Below, piece by piece: positions 21,730 to 30,130 of a DNA stretch of 64,000 nt. The stretch covers positions 663,473 through 727,472 of the forward strand of contig JADCHX010000004.1 of the NCBI GenBank assembly GCA_020248265.1, in the 5' to 3' direction. The notes under the pieces are model-generated. The model saw only the letters and a program-made list of their open reading frames with translations, searched no databases and had not been told where the DNA came from. The translations under genes were made by a program, and so were the position numbers. Numbering within the stretch: the first letter of the stretch is position 1; each line of letters starts with the position of its first letter. This stretch comes from Rhodocyclaceae bacterium. Lineage in GTDB: Bacteria; Pseudomonadota; Gammaproteobacteria; Burkholderiales; CAIKXV01.

Positions 21730-22263
21730 ATGGTGGGTGAACGAGTCAACTCTGCGCGGTCGCGCGTGAATCTTGTTCTTCCGGTGTTTGCCGTGCTGGT
21801 ATTCGTGATCTGGGCACACTTCGGATCCGGAATCCCCGTCATTCGGGCGCATTCCACGGCTACCGCTGGATGGACCGAATTCCTGACCGACTATGGTGTC
21901 GATCAGTTCGGTGCAGACGGCTACTTCACGAGGGGTGTGCAGAACGGGTACAACCTGTTCCACTTCACGCCCGAGTATGGTCGGCGGTTCACTCGGAAGT
22001 CATCGAGGGACCCGGTCAACTCATGCTCTGGCTGCCATACGGTTGAATCGCTTGCCTACGGACTCGTGAATTCCGATCGGTTCGATGCGGCCCTCCAGCG
22101 CCGGGTGTCGTTCGAAGAGCGCGTGATGCGTTGCTACGCAAGTTCGATGGATGGGTTCGTACCCACGTATTACGATCCTGCGATCCGGGATATCCGCTTA
22201 CTCGCGCGCGCTGTTGCCAGTCACCTGCAGTTGAGTGAAGGTGCGCGCAAAGGGGGGGGGTGA
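21730..22263 (+). CDS. Membrane-anchored monoheme c-type cytochrome, SoxA/TsdA-like
   Basis: 177 residues. An N-terminal helix (about 14-32) is likely a membrane anchor or uncleaved signal. One CSGCH heme site is at residues 99-103 and a Cys at 135 (MRCYASSMDG) lies where SoxA/TsdA-type cytochromes have an axial Cys ligand. The fold pattern repeats that of the N-terminal heme domain of the next gene, so the two are paralogues. A run of nine Gs (22252-22260) immediately precedes the TGA stop, and the next gene is in the same frame. Confidence 0.75.
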   Translation: MVGERVNSARSRVNLVLPVFAVLVFVIWAHFGSGIPVIRAHSTATAGWTEFLTDYGVDQFGADGYFTRGVQNGYNLFHFTPEYGRRFTRKSSRDPVNSCSGCHTVESLAYGLVNSDRFDAALQRRVSFEERVMRCYASSMDGFVPTYYDPAIRDIRLLARAVASHLQLSEGARKGGG

Positions 22264-22266
22264 GAG

Positions 22267-23352
22267 ATGGGTGTACTGTCGGCGAGATTCCTGAGATTCG
22301 CGTTGCTTGTCTGCACTCTGGGTGGTTTGTATTTTCTTGCTGTCCAGAAGCACGAAGACCGCGACCGCATGCGTCTTTCTGCGGTAGAACTCACGCCGAC
22401 GTGCAAGGCGAAGCTCGACGCCTATGGCCTTTCCGCGGGTTCCACATATCGCTCGCCTTACCTCGTCCGAGTGAGTGGCATGGCACCGGTCATGGAGGGG
22501 TACAGCGAAGAAGACGTGCGGGCGATCCAGCGAGGCTGCAACATCATTGACGACCTTCAAGGCTTCATGGCGCAGGGCGGTAATGCGGAACGATGGAATG
22601 CGCAACGTTTTGTTCGCGGAAGCCATACGACGTGCACCCACTGCCACCAGGACGCAGGCGACAAGCAGGATGCAGAAGGCAACCGCCTGAAGGGCTCCAA
22701 CAATCTCGGTGCGTCCTGGGTTATGGCGGACATGTATGACCGATTCACTGGCCTCATACTCTCGCACGAATTGCGCCAGATGCAGTGCTACATCAATTCT
22801 TCGAATGGATTCAAGCCGAATATCTCCGACGACCTGCTGCGGGACGTGACCGCCTACAGTAGGTTCATCGCTGCGGCGCTCGACCTCAAGATAGGCAACC
22901 GGTACCCAGAGCAGGGAATGGATGAAATCCCCGCTGCTGCAACCGGACGGCGAGGCGATGACTATGTGCGCGGCGCCTTCATCTATCGCGAACGTTGCGC
23001 GTCCTGCCATGGGCCGCAGGGATTTGGCCTCGTGGCAGACGGTCGGGTCGTGTATCCGGCCGTGGCTGGCCGGAATTCCTTCAGTCTGGATTCGCGCATG
23101 AATTTCGCTGCCGTCAACACGATCATGCCTGGATTCATTTGCCGTAACATGCCGCCGGGAGCAGAGGGAAGCCTCGACGGGCAGCAGTGCCGCGACATTG
23201 CCTATTTCCTGAGTACCCTGCCGCGTCCTGCCGGAGATCTGCAGGGGCCGCTCGCGGCCGTCTGGCAGCAATTGATGATGATCGTGATGCCCCCGCTGAC
23301 GGCCTACGCGGATTCACTCCAGCGCGGGGACCTATCGCGAGCGCCTCATTGA
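22267..23352 (+). CDS. Diheme c-type cytochrome, thiosulfate dehydrogenase (TsdA)-like
   Basis: 361 residues. An N-terminal hydrophobic segment (about 8-26) directs export. Domain 1 has CTHCH at 123-127 and a Cys at 174 (MQCYINSSNG) in the position of the axial Cys of TsdA heme 1; domain 2 has CASCH at 244-248, followed by a NMPP loop. TsdA oxidises thiosulfate to tetrathionate, or the reverse. The overall similarity is in domain layout and ligand motifs; the substrate is not proved. Start ATG 22267 uses the G-run and GTGAG as its ribosome site. Confidence 0.72.
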   Translation: MGVLSARFLRFALLVCTLGGLYFLAVQKHEDRDRMRLSAVELTPTCKAKLDAYGLSAGSTYRSPYLVRVSGMAPVMEGYSEEDVRAIQRGCNIIDDLQGFMAQGGNAERWNAQRFVRGSHTTCTHCHQDAGDKQDAEGNRLKGSNNLGASWVMADMYDRFTGLILSHELRQMQCYINSSNGFKPNISDDLLRDVTAYSRFIAAALDLKIGNRYPEQGMDEIPAAATGRRGDDYVRGAFIYRERCASCHGPQGFGLVADGRVVYPAVAGRNSFSLDSRMNFAAVNTIMPGFICRNMPPGAEGSLDGQQCRDIAYFLSTLPRPAGDLQGPLAAVWQQLMMIVMPPLTAYADSLQRGDLSRAPH

Positions 23353-23362
23353 ACGGAATGAG

Positions 23363-24958
23363 ATGAATACGTTCTCCGGGGCGATACCCCAGGGTCTGGC
23401 GGCATTGCGCGGCAACTTGCTCGTCGGCCTCACGCTGGCGGTGGTGACGTTGCCGCAAGCGATTGCTTTCTCGACCACGCTGGCTGGTCTTCCACCGCAT
23501 TTCGGCATCTACGCCGCAATATGGGGCGTTCTGTTCACGGCACTGCTCAACCCGTCACGCGTGTTCAGCGGTGGACCAAACACCACCATGTCGGCGGCGG
23601 TCGGGATTACGCTGCTGCCAGTTGCGCCGCAGTTTGGTTCTGACTATATCGGCTATGCATTGACACTGATCCTGCTCGCCGGGCTCGTGCAGATGCTTTT
23701 CGTGCTGGTGCGCCCACTCGGTCGCATGCTCGATCTTATCAACGAACCGATCGTGAACGGCCTGATCTGCGGGATTGGCGTATTCCTGATTTTCAAGTCG
23801 CTGACGAGCTTCGGCGGTTTGCCGATAAACACGCAAGTCGAATGGCCGCTCTGGATCGCATGGCAATCTTTCCTGGCTGTCCTCGAGATCGGGAACCTCT
23901 ATGCGATCCAGATAGGCATGATCACCCTGGTCACCAGCCTCGCTGTCAGGCAGGTCGCCCGGTTACGCAACTGGGCCATCCTTGTCGGTGTCGCGGCGGG
24001 AACAGCCTACTCGGAGTACCTCAGCGCGACCGTCGGCTTGCAGAACACGCTGATCGAGCAGATAGCGAACCTTTCGTATGTCGGTTTCGTGCTGCCGTCG
24101 ATGCCATTGTTCAGCCAGGAGGCCATGGCAGACATCATCGCCATCCTTCCAGGTGCCGTGACGCTCGCATTGCTCGGGCTATTCCAGACAGTGGCGGCAA
24201 TGCGACGGATGAACCGGAAGATGGGCAGTTTCACCGATAGTCGCCGAGGCATTTTCGCCGACGCAGTGTCCAACTGCGTGCTGCCTTTCCTTTCGTCGTT
24301 GCCGACATGTGCCTCCTTCAATCGCATGTGGCTGATCCATAGCCTGGGTGGGAACGGTCGCTTGGCCTCCGCGGCGTCGGCCGTCATCCTGCTGGTACTC
24401 GTGCTGTTCCTCGCCCAGTGGATCGCCATCATCCCGATGCCCGCGATGGCTGCGGTCATCATGCTGCTCGGCGCGAACATGATCAACTGGGAGGACATCA
24501 AGCCGCACTTCAAGGATCGGCGCGAGTCCATCGTGTTCCTTGCCTCGTTCCTGTCGGTGCTGTTCCTCGACCTCTTCGGCGCGGTCATCGTCGGTTCGGT
24601 GCTGGCGATCGCCTACTCCAAGTGGGAGCAGGCGCACCCGAACATCAGCCTCAGCGGCAATCAGTTGAAGATTCGCGGCAACCTCTACTACGGCTCGTTG
24701 CCGATGATCGAGGCGATGTACCACCGGGCGATCGCGCGCGAAGGCAGCGTCGTGATCGATTTCTCCGAGTGCTTCTACATCGATCGCGAGGGCATCCGCT
24801 GGCTGAAGGCCGCCAAGGAAGCGCAGCAGGCTGCCCTGACCGACCGCCGCCGTCTCGACGATCGGCGCGAGGTCGAGCGGCGCGCCGCATCCGATGGCAA
24901 GCGCCGTACCGGACGCCGCCGCGACAAGCCCGATCGCCGGCAGCGATCCGAGTTCTGA
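23363..24958 (+). CDS. SulP-family anion transporter with STAS domain
   Basis: 531 residues. About 10-14 hydrophobic helices of the SulP fold (VVTLPQAIAFSTTLAG in helix 1, FSGGPNTTMSAAVG in the substrate loop) are followed by a C-terminal STAS domain (VVIDFSECFYIDREGIRWL, about 464-482). The last 40 residues are very rich in Arg and Asp (DRRRLDDRREVERR and more). SulP proteins move sulfate, bicarbonate or other anions. Next to a TsdA-like cytochrome, sulfate or a related sulfur anion is a reasonable guess. It converges on zapD with a 15-base gap that holds no visible terminator. Confidence 0.9.
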   Translation: MNTFSGAIPQGLAALRGNLLVGLTLAVVTLPQAIAFSTTLAGLPPHFGIYAAIWGVLFTALLNPSRVFSGGPNTTMSAAVGITLLPVAPQFGSDYIGYALTLILLAGLVQMLFVLVRPLGRMLDLINEPIVNGLICGIGVFLIFKSLTSFGGLPINTQVEWPLWIAWQSFLAVLEIGNLYAIQIGMITLVTSLAVRQVARLRNWAILVGVAAGTAYSEYLSATVGLQNTLIEQIANLSYVGFVLPSMPLFSQEAMADIIAILPGAVTLALLGLFQTVAAMRRMNRKMGSFTDSRRGIFADAVSNCVLPFLSSLPTCASFNRMWLIHSLGGNGRLASAASAVILLVLVLFLAQWIAIIPMPAMAAVIMLLGANMINWEDIKPHFKDRRESIVFLASFLSVLFLDLFGAVIVGSVLAIAYSKWEQAHPNISLSGNQLKIRGNLYYGSLPMIEAMYHRAIAREGSVVIDFSECFYIDREGIRWLKAAKEAQQAALTDRRRLDDRREVERRAASDGKRRTGRRRDKPDRRQRSEF

Positions 24959-24973
24959 CGGGTCTGCCGCGGG

Positions 24974-25774
24974 CTACAGGTTGCAGAAGGTGAGGTCGAA
25001 CGGAATGTCGGCCTCGATCACCTTCGGACGGTCGCTTCCCGGGACCTGCTGCGTGAAGCGGATGTTCAGCATGTAGCGGTTGGCGCTGACTTCCGGCACG
25101 CAGGGCAACTCGCGTGCGACCCGAACCCGCACCAGTTGTACGGCGCGTCCGGCGAGCATCTGCTGGAAAACGCCCTGCGCGGCTACCCGTTGGGACGACT
25201 TGCCGCTGTCGCGCAGGATGCGCAGCACGATGGTCAGGCTGTCGCGCAGCGGCAGGAATTGCGCCATCCACTGGCCAAGCTCGGCGCGGCGTTCCTCGAT
25301 CGGCCGGTGCTGCCAGTAGTGGTAGGTCGGCAGATCGAATTCGCACACGCCGCCCGGGATGTTCGAGCGCTGCCGGATGCTCATCAGCCATTCGTTGTCG
25401 CGCACGTCCTGGCCGATCTTGCCGGTCAGGTTGTAGAGGCTGCCGGCAGCCTGGTCGATATCCCGCAGTACGGCATCCAGGGCGTCGACCGAGATCTGCG
25501 GATTGCTGCGAAGTGCCTCCAGCGAATGCTTCTGGCGCTCAAGTTCCTGCAGCAGGTCCGACTTCAGGTCGGCGCGGCTGGCCACCTCGATGATCTCGAA
25601 CAGCGTGACCAGCGCGACGTGGTGCTCGAGCGGGTGGTCGCGCGAAACGAAATAGGCGAGCTTGTCGTAGAGGTCTTCCAGCCTGAGCAGCGTTCGCGTA
25701 CGCTCATTCAGTGGAAACTCGTAGTCGATCACGATAGCTGCGGTCTGCTCGGGTAGCGTGTGCGAATCGAACAT
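24974..25774 (-). CDS. zapD: Cell division protein ZapD
   Basis: 266 residues, typical of ZapD (DUF1342), which bundles FtsZ filaments by binding the FtsZ C-terminal tail. The N-terminal IDYEFPLNERTRTLLRLEDLYDKL, the SRDHPLEHHVALVTLFEIIEVASRAD helix pair and RSNIPGGVCEFDLPTYHYW are strong family marks. Most ZapD proteins begin close to the IDYEFPL motif, so GTG 25732 is an alternative start that would drop 14 residues. It is downstream of coaE and would normally be followed by yacG. Confidence 0.94.
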   Translation of the reverse strand: MFDSHTLPEQTAAIVIDYEFPLNERTRTLLRLEDLYDKLAYFVSRDHPLEHHVALVTLFEIIEVASRADLKSDLLQELERQKHSLEALRSNPQISVDALDAVLRDIDQAAGSLYNLTGKIGQDVRDNEWLMSIRQRSNIPGGVCEFDLPTYHYWQHRPIEERRAELGQWMAQFLPLRDSLTIVLRILRDSGKSSQRVAAQGVFQQMLAGRAVQLVRVRVARELPCVPEVSANRYMLNIRFTQQVPGSDRPKVIEADIPFDLTFCNL

Positions 25775-25834
25775 GCTTTTTCGCAGGATCCCGCGGTGCC
25801 GTCACCGGAGATCAACGACGCACGGCTGTTCAGT

Positions 25835-26506
25835 TCAGGCGTCCGGCGAGCGGGGACGCGCTGCCGACCGTTTCGATTGCGCGAGGCGCAGGTATTGCTG
25901 GTGCAACTTTTCGACCTGAGGCTCGAGCGCGAACTCTTCACCGTCATTGTCGATCACATCGTCCGCCATCGCGAGTCGCTGCTCGCGCGTGGCCTGGACC
26001 GCGATGATAGCCATCACTTGTGCCAGGGACAGCCCGCTGCGCCGTATCACCCGGGCGATCTGGCACTCACGCGAGCAGTCTACCACCAATATCCGGTCCA
26101 TCCGCTCACGGTATCCACCGCTGCCCGACAGCAGTGGTACCGCCAGCAGGGCATAGGGTGCTGCAGTGGAGTCGAGCGCCCGCTGCGCAGCGGCGCGGAT
26201 CATCGGATGGAGGATCGCTTCCAGACGCGCTCGTTCGATCGGGTCGGAGAACACCCGCTCGCGCATCCGGGCACGGTCGAGTGCACCATCCGGTCCGGCG
26301 ACCGCCGGGCCGAATGCCTCGATGAGCGCCGGCATCGCATCGCCATGCGGGCCGGTCAGGGCGTGGGCGAGGGCGTCGGTGTCGACCAGTGCGGCTCCAA
26401 GCTCGACGAACAGGCTGGCCACCGTGGACTTGCCGCTGCCGATACCGCCGGTCAGTCCGACTACGAACCCGACCGGCGGGGCTGGAACGGCGGCTGGTTC
26501 GTCCAA
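25835..26506 (-). CDS. coaE: Dephospho-CoA kinase (CoaE)
   Basis: 223 residues. The P-loop VGLTGGIGSGKSTVASLF, the VDTDALAHALT acceptor motif and the lid region LHPMIRAAAQR identify CoaE, which phosphorylates dephospho-CoA in the last step of CoA synthesis. The C-terminal tail is basic. It starts six bases after the pilD stop and is part of the pilC-pilD-coaE-zapD run. Confidence 0.95.
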   Translation of the reverse strand: MDEPAAVPAPPVGFVVGLTGGIGSGKSTVASLFVELGAALVDTDALAHALTGPHGDAMPALIEAFGPAVAGPDGALDRARMRERVFSDPIERARLEAILHPMIRAAAQRALDSTAAPYALLAVPLLSGSGGYRERMDRILVVDCSRECQIARVIRRSGLSLAQVMAIIAVQATREQRLAMADDVIDNDGEEFALEPQVEKLHQQYLRLAQSKRSAARPRSPDA

Positions 26507-26512
26507 CCGGCG

Positions 26513-27379
26513 TCAACCCATCAGCTTGAGGTACCCGGCGATGATGTCGTCGCCCCAGACCAGTGCGACCACGCCGGCGATCACCAGGTAGGGCCCGAAC
26601 GGCATCGGTACGCTGCGCCCCATCCTTGCCGCCGCAATCAGCGCGATGCCGATCACGGCACCGGCCAACGACGACAGCAATATCACGAGGGGCAGCGCCT
26701 GCCAGCCGAGCCAGGCACCGATCGCGGCGAGCAGCTTGAAGTCCCCGTAGCCCATGCCCTCCCTGCCGGTCACCAGCTTGAAGCCCCAGTAGACGGTCCA
26801 CAACGACAGGTAACCCGCGGCGGCACCGATGACGGCCTCCTGCAGCGGCGCGAAGATACCCCATATGTTCACCAGCAGGCCCGCCCACAGGAGGGGCAGG
26901 GTCAGGCTGTCGGGCAGCAGTTGGGTGTCGAAGTCGATCAGTGCGAGCGCAAGCATCGTCGCGCAGAAAGCGAAGGCAAGTGCAGCGGCCGGGCCGAAGC
27001 CGTAGTGCCAGGCGAGGAAGCCGGCGATGGCGCCGGTGGTCGCCTCGACAAGCGGGTAGCGCAACGGGATCGCCACTCCGCAGGACGCGCAGCGGCCGCG
27101 CAGCGCCATCCAGCTCACCAGCGGCAGGTTCTGCAGCGCCGTGATCGGCGCGCTGCACGACGGACAGTGCGACCGGGGCTTCGCCAGGTTGAATGCGAGC
27201 TGCGGTTCCGGCTCCGTGCCGGCCAGTTCCGCGCACTGCGCGGCCCACTCGCGCTCCATCATCTTCGGCAGTCGATGCACCACCACGTTGAGGAAGCTGC
27301 CGATCATCAGGCCCATCAGCACCGCGATGCCGATCCACAGCGCCGGCTCGCCGCGCAGCAGTTCGATGACGTCGTTCAT
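26513..27379 (-). CDS. pilD: Type IV prepilin peptidase / N-methyltransferase (PilD)
   Basis: 288 residues, polytopic. The N-terminal methyltransferase region has FLNVVVHRLP and the four-Cys zinc site (CPSCSAPI and CASCGVAI). The aspartyl protease motifs are IDFDTQLLPD and GYGDFKLLAAIGAWLG, both with the catalytic Asp. It processes type IV pilins and type II secretion pseudopilins. It sits 16 bases after pilC. Confidence 0.95.
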   Translation of the reverse strand: MNDVIELLRGEPALWIGIAVLMGLMIGSFLNVVVHRLPKMMEREWAAQCAELAGTEPEPQLAFNLAKPRSHCPSCSAPITALQNLPLVSWMALRGRCASCGVAIPLRYPLVEATTGAIAGFLAWHYGFGPAAALAFAFCATMLALALIDFDTQLLPDSLTLPLLWAGLLVNIWGIFAPLQEAVIGAAAGYLSLWTVYWGFKLVTGREGMGYGDFKLLAAIGAWLGWQALPLVILLSSLAGAVIGIALIAAARMGRSVPMPFGPYLVIAGVVALVWGDDIIAGYLKLMG

Positions 27380-27395
27380 GTCTGGGACGGTCGGG

Positions 27396-28625
27396 TCAGA
27401 CGACCTGGCCCATCTTGAAGATCGGCAGGTACATCGAGATCACCATGCCGCCGATCAGCGTGCCCAGAACGACCATGATGACAGGCTCCATCAGGCTGGA
27501 CATCGCATCGACCGCGTCGTCGACCTCCGCCTCGTAGAAGTCGGCTACCTTGGACAACATGCCGTCCAGTGCGCCCGATTCCTCGCCGATGGCGACCATC
27601 TGCAGCACCATGTTGGGGAATACGTCGGAGCCCTGCATGGACACGGTCAGGCTGGTGCCGGTCGAGATTTCCTGCTGGATACGCTTCGTGGCCTTCATGT
27701 AGACCGCATTACCCGCTGCGCCTGCTACCGAACCGAGGGCTTCGACCAGCGGCACACCAGCGGCGAACATGGTCGCCAGCGTGCGCGACCAGCGCGCGAT
27801 CGACGCCTTCTGGACAATTTCGCCGAACACCGGCGTCTTCAGTATCAGCCGATCCATGCCGTTGCGCATTGTTTCGGATTTCTTGTATGCGCCGATGAAC
27901 AGATAGATCGCGCCGCCGACCGCGCCGAAGATCGCCCACCAGTAGGCGACGAAGAAATCCGAGATCGCCATCACGATCAGCGTCGGGGCCGGCAGGTCCG
28001 CACCGAAGCTCGCGAACACCTGCTTGAACGACGGGATCACGAAGATCATGATGATCGCGGTGATGATGAACGCGACCACGACGATCGATATCGGATAGAA
28101 CAGCGCCGACTTGATCTTGCCCTTGATCGCGATGATCTTTTCCTTGTACGTCGCGAGGCGATCCAGCAGCGTGTCAAGGATACCGGCCTGCTCTCCGGCG
28201 GCCACGAGGTTGCAGAACAGGTCGTCGAACTGCTCGGGAAAGCCTCGGAATGCCTGGCTCAGACTGGAGCCGGTCTCGACGTTGACCTTGATGGTCATCA
28301 GCACTTTCTGGACCGCCGCGTTCGAATGTCCCTTGCCGACGATATCGAACGCCTGCAGCAGCGGCACACCGGCCTTCATCATCACCGCCAGCTGGCGCGT
28401 GAAGATGGCGATGTCCTTTTCGGTGATCTTGCGGCCGCGCCCGACCCGCTGCCTCTTCACCTTGATGAACGACAGCCCCTGCCGGCGCAGCTGGGCGATG
28501 ACGACGTTCTCGCCGTTCGCGCGCATTTCGCCGCGCACCGCCTTGCCTGTCCTGTCCTGACCGACCCATGTATAGAGGTAGTCCTGGACGTCTTTCTTGC
28601 GGCCTTGGGTGATCGTTGTGGCCAT
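27396..28625 (-). CDS. pilC: Type IV pilus inner-membrane platform protein (PilC/GspF family)
   Basis: 409 residues from ATG 28625; the longer frame to 28655 has no ribosome site support. Two T2SSF domains are seen (LAVMMKAGVPLLQAFDIVG and ATMFAAGVPLVEALGSVAG), each with membrane helices, and EPVIMVVLGTLIGGMVISMYLP at the end. PilC anchors the PilB/PilT ATPases under the pilus base. pilB, usually directly upstream, is missing; a CNNM/CBS gene lies there instead. Confidence 0.94.
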   Translation of the reverse strand: MATTITQGRKKDVQDYLYTWVGQDRTGKAVRGEMRANGENVVIAQLRRQGLSFIKVKRQRVGRGRKITEKDIAIFTRQLAVMMKAGVPLLQAFDIVGKGHSNAAVQKVLMTIKVNVETGSSLSQAFRGFPEQFDDLFCNLVAAGEQAGILDTLLDRLATYKEKIIAIKGKIKSALFYPISIVVVAFIITAIIMIFVIPSFKQVFASFGADLPAPTLIVMAISDFFVAYWWAIFGAVGGAIYLFIGAYKKSETMRNGMDRLILKTPVFGEIVQKASIARWSRTLATMFAAGVPLVEALGSVAGAAGNAVYMKATKRIQQEISTGTSLTVSMQGSDVFPNMVLQMVAIGEESGALDGMLSKVADFYEAEVDDAVDAMSSLMEPVIMVVLGTLIGGMVISMYLPIFKMGQVV

Positions 28626-28750
28626 AGCCTGCGCTCCGCCTGATGCGAGAACCACGATAAGATATCACGCTACCACGGCTTGCCAGACACTCGTCTGCAA
28701 AAGCCCGCCGGCCAACTGCACTCGTTTTCCGGGTGCAGTCGCTTCCCGGG

Positions 28751-30055
28751 TCAGCCGCTGCGCTCGAACGAAGTGTCCCGTGATTCGGCCTCTACCGGGG
28801 GAAAGACGCGTACCGAGCGGATCGACCTTTCCTGGGTCTGCACGACTTCGAGCGGATATCCAGCGATCTTCACCGTGGTGCCTGGCTCGGGGAGGTCGCG
28901 CAGGTAGTCGACGATAAGCCCGTTCAATGTTTTCGGACCGTCCATCGGCAACTTGAGGCCGAGCTTGCGGTTGAGGCTGCGCAGTGTCGCGCTGCCCTCG
29001 ACCAGCACGCTTCCGTCCTCGCTTCGGGTGAATGTGTCGCCGCGCCCCGGTGCCGTAGTGGTGAATTCGCCGACGAGTTCCTCGAGGATGTCTTCAAGGG
29101 TCACCAGGCCCTGAAGCTCGCCGTATTCATCGACGATCAGTCCGATCCGCTCGTGCTGCTCCTGGAAGTTCGCCATCTGGGTGAACAGCGCGGTGCCCGC
29201 CGGCACGAAATAGGGCTGGGCCAGCAGCGCTTCGACATCCGCTGCCTCGGAGAGCCCGCCCTGGCGCACCAGCGACAGCGCACGACGTACATGCAGGATG
29301 CCAGTGACGTTGTTGAGGTCGCCCCGGCAGACGACCAGCCGGGTGTGGTAGCAGGTGGCGATCTCCGCCAGCAACTGTTCTGGCGGCGATTCCAGGTCGA
29401 GCCATTCGACCTGCCCGCGCGGGATCATCACGTCGTCTACGGTGACCTGCTCGAGCTCGAACAGGTTGACCAGGATACTGCGGTGTTTCTGCGGGATGTA
29501 ATGCCCGCCCTCCAGCACCAGGGTGCGCAGTTCCTCGGGCGTCATGTTGTGCGCCCCTTCTTCTTCGCGCTTGAGCCGCAGTGCCCAGAGGATCGACTGC
29601 ACGAACAGGTTGACGAACCAGACGAGCGGCCAGGCCACGCGCAGCAGCGGGGTAAGCACGTAGGCAGACGCGAGCGCGATGCGTTCCGGATAGGTTGCGC
29701 CGATGATCTTCGGCGTGATCTCGGACACGACCAGGATGCAGAAGGTCACCCCGGCGCTGCCGAGCCACAGCGCCCATTCGTTCTCTCCGAGCGTCCGGAA
29801 CATGATTACCGTGAACAGCGCCGCCGACAGGCTGTTGACGAAGTTGTTGCCGAGCAGCACGACGCCCAGCAATCGGTCGGTTCGATCGAGCAGGGCGGCG
29901 GCCATGATCGCACCCCGGTTGCCCCTGCTGACGAGGTGGCGTAACCGGTACCGATTGAGCGCCATCATGCTGGTTTCGGCTATCGAGAAGAAGCCGGACA
30001 CCAGCAGCAGGATGAACAACGCGACCAGCAGCGTCTGCAGGGGAATCTCGTTCAA
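28751..30055 (-). CDS. CNNM/CBS-domain membrane protein (HlyC/CorC family)
   Basis: 434 residues. An N-terminal CNNM domain with about four membrane helices (SGFFSIAETSMMALNRYRLRHL) is followed by paired CBS domains (VDDVMIPRGQVEWLDL and IGLIVDEYGELQGLVTLEDILEEL) and a C-terminal CorC/HlyC FAD-PCMH-like domain. The family has been linked to Mg/Co efflux or homeostasis. It is co-directional with, but 125 bases upstream of, pilC. Confidence 0.9.
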   Translation of the reverse strand: MNEIPLQTLLVALFILLLVSGFFSIAETSMMALNRYRLRHLVSRGNRGAIMAAALLDRTDRLLGVVLLGNNFVNSLSAALFTVIMFRTLGENEWALWLGSAGVTFCILVVSEITPKIIGATYPERIALASAYVLTPLLRVAWPLVWFVNLFVQSILWALRLKREEEGAHNMTPEELRTLVLEGGHYIPQKHRSILVNLFELEQVTVDDVMIPRGQVEWLDLESPPEQLLAEIATCYHTRLVVCRGDLNNVTGILHVRRALSLVRQGGLSEAADVEALLAQPYFVPAGTALFTQMANFQEQHERIGLIVDEYGELQGLVTLEDILEELVGEFTTTAPGRGDTFTRSEDGSVLVEGSATLRSLNRKLGLKLPMDGPKTLNGLIVDYLRDLPEPGTTVKIAGYPLEVVQTQERSIRSVRVFPPVEAESRDTSFERSG

Positions 30056-30130
30056 GGGTTCCCGTATGTCGATGACGAAGGTGTCAGTTTAACGGGGCGC
30101 AGGCACCGGGTGCAGCCCGCATGCGCTGTA

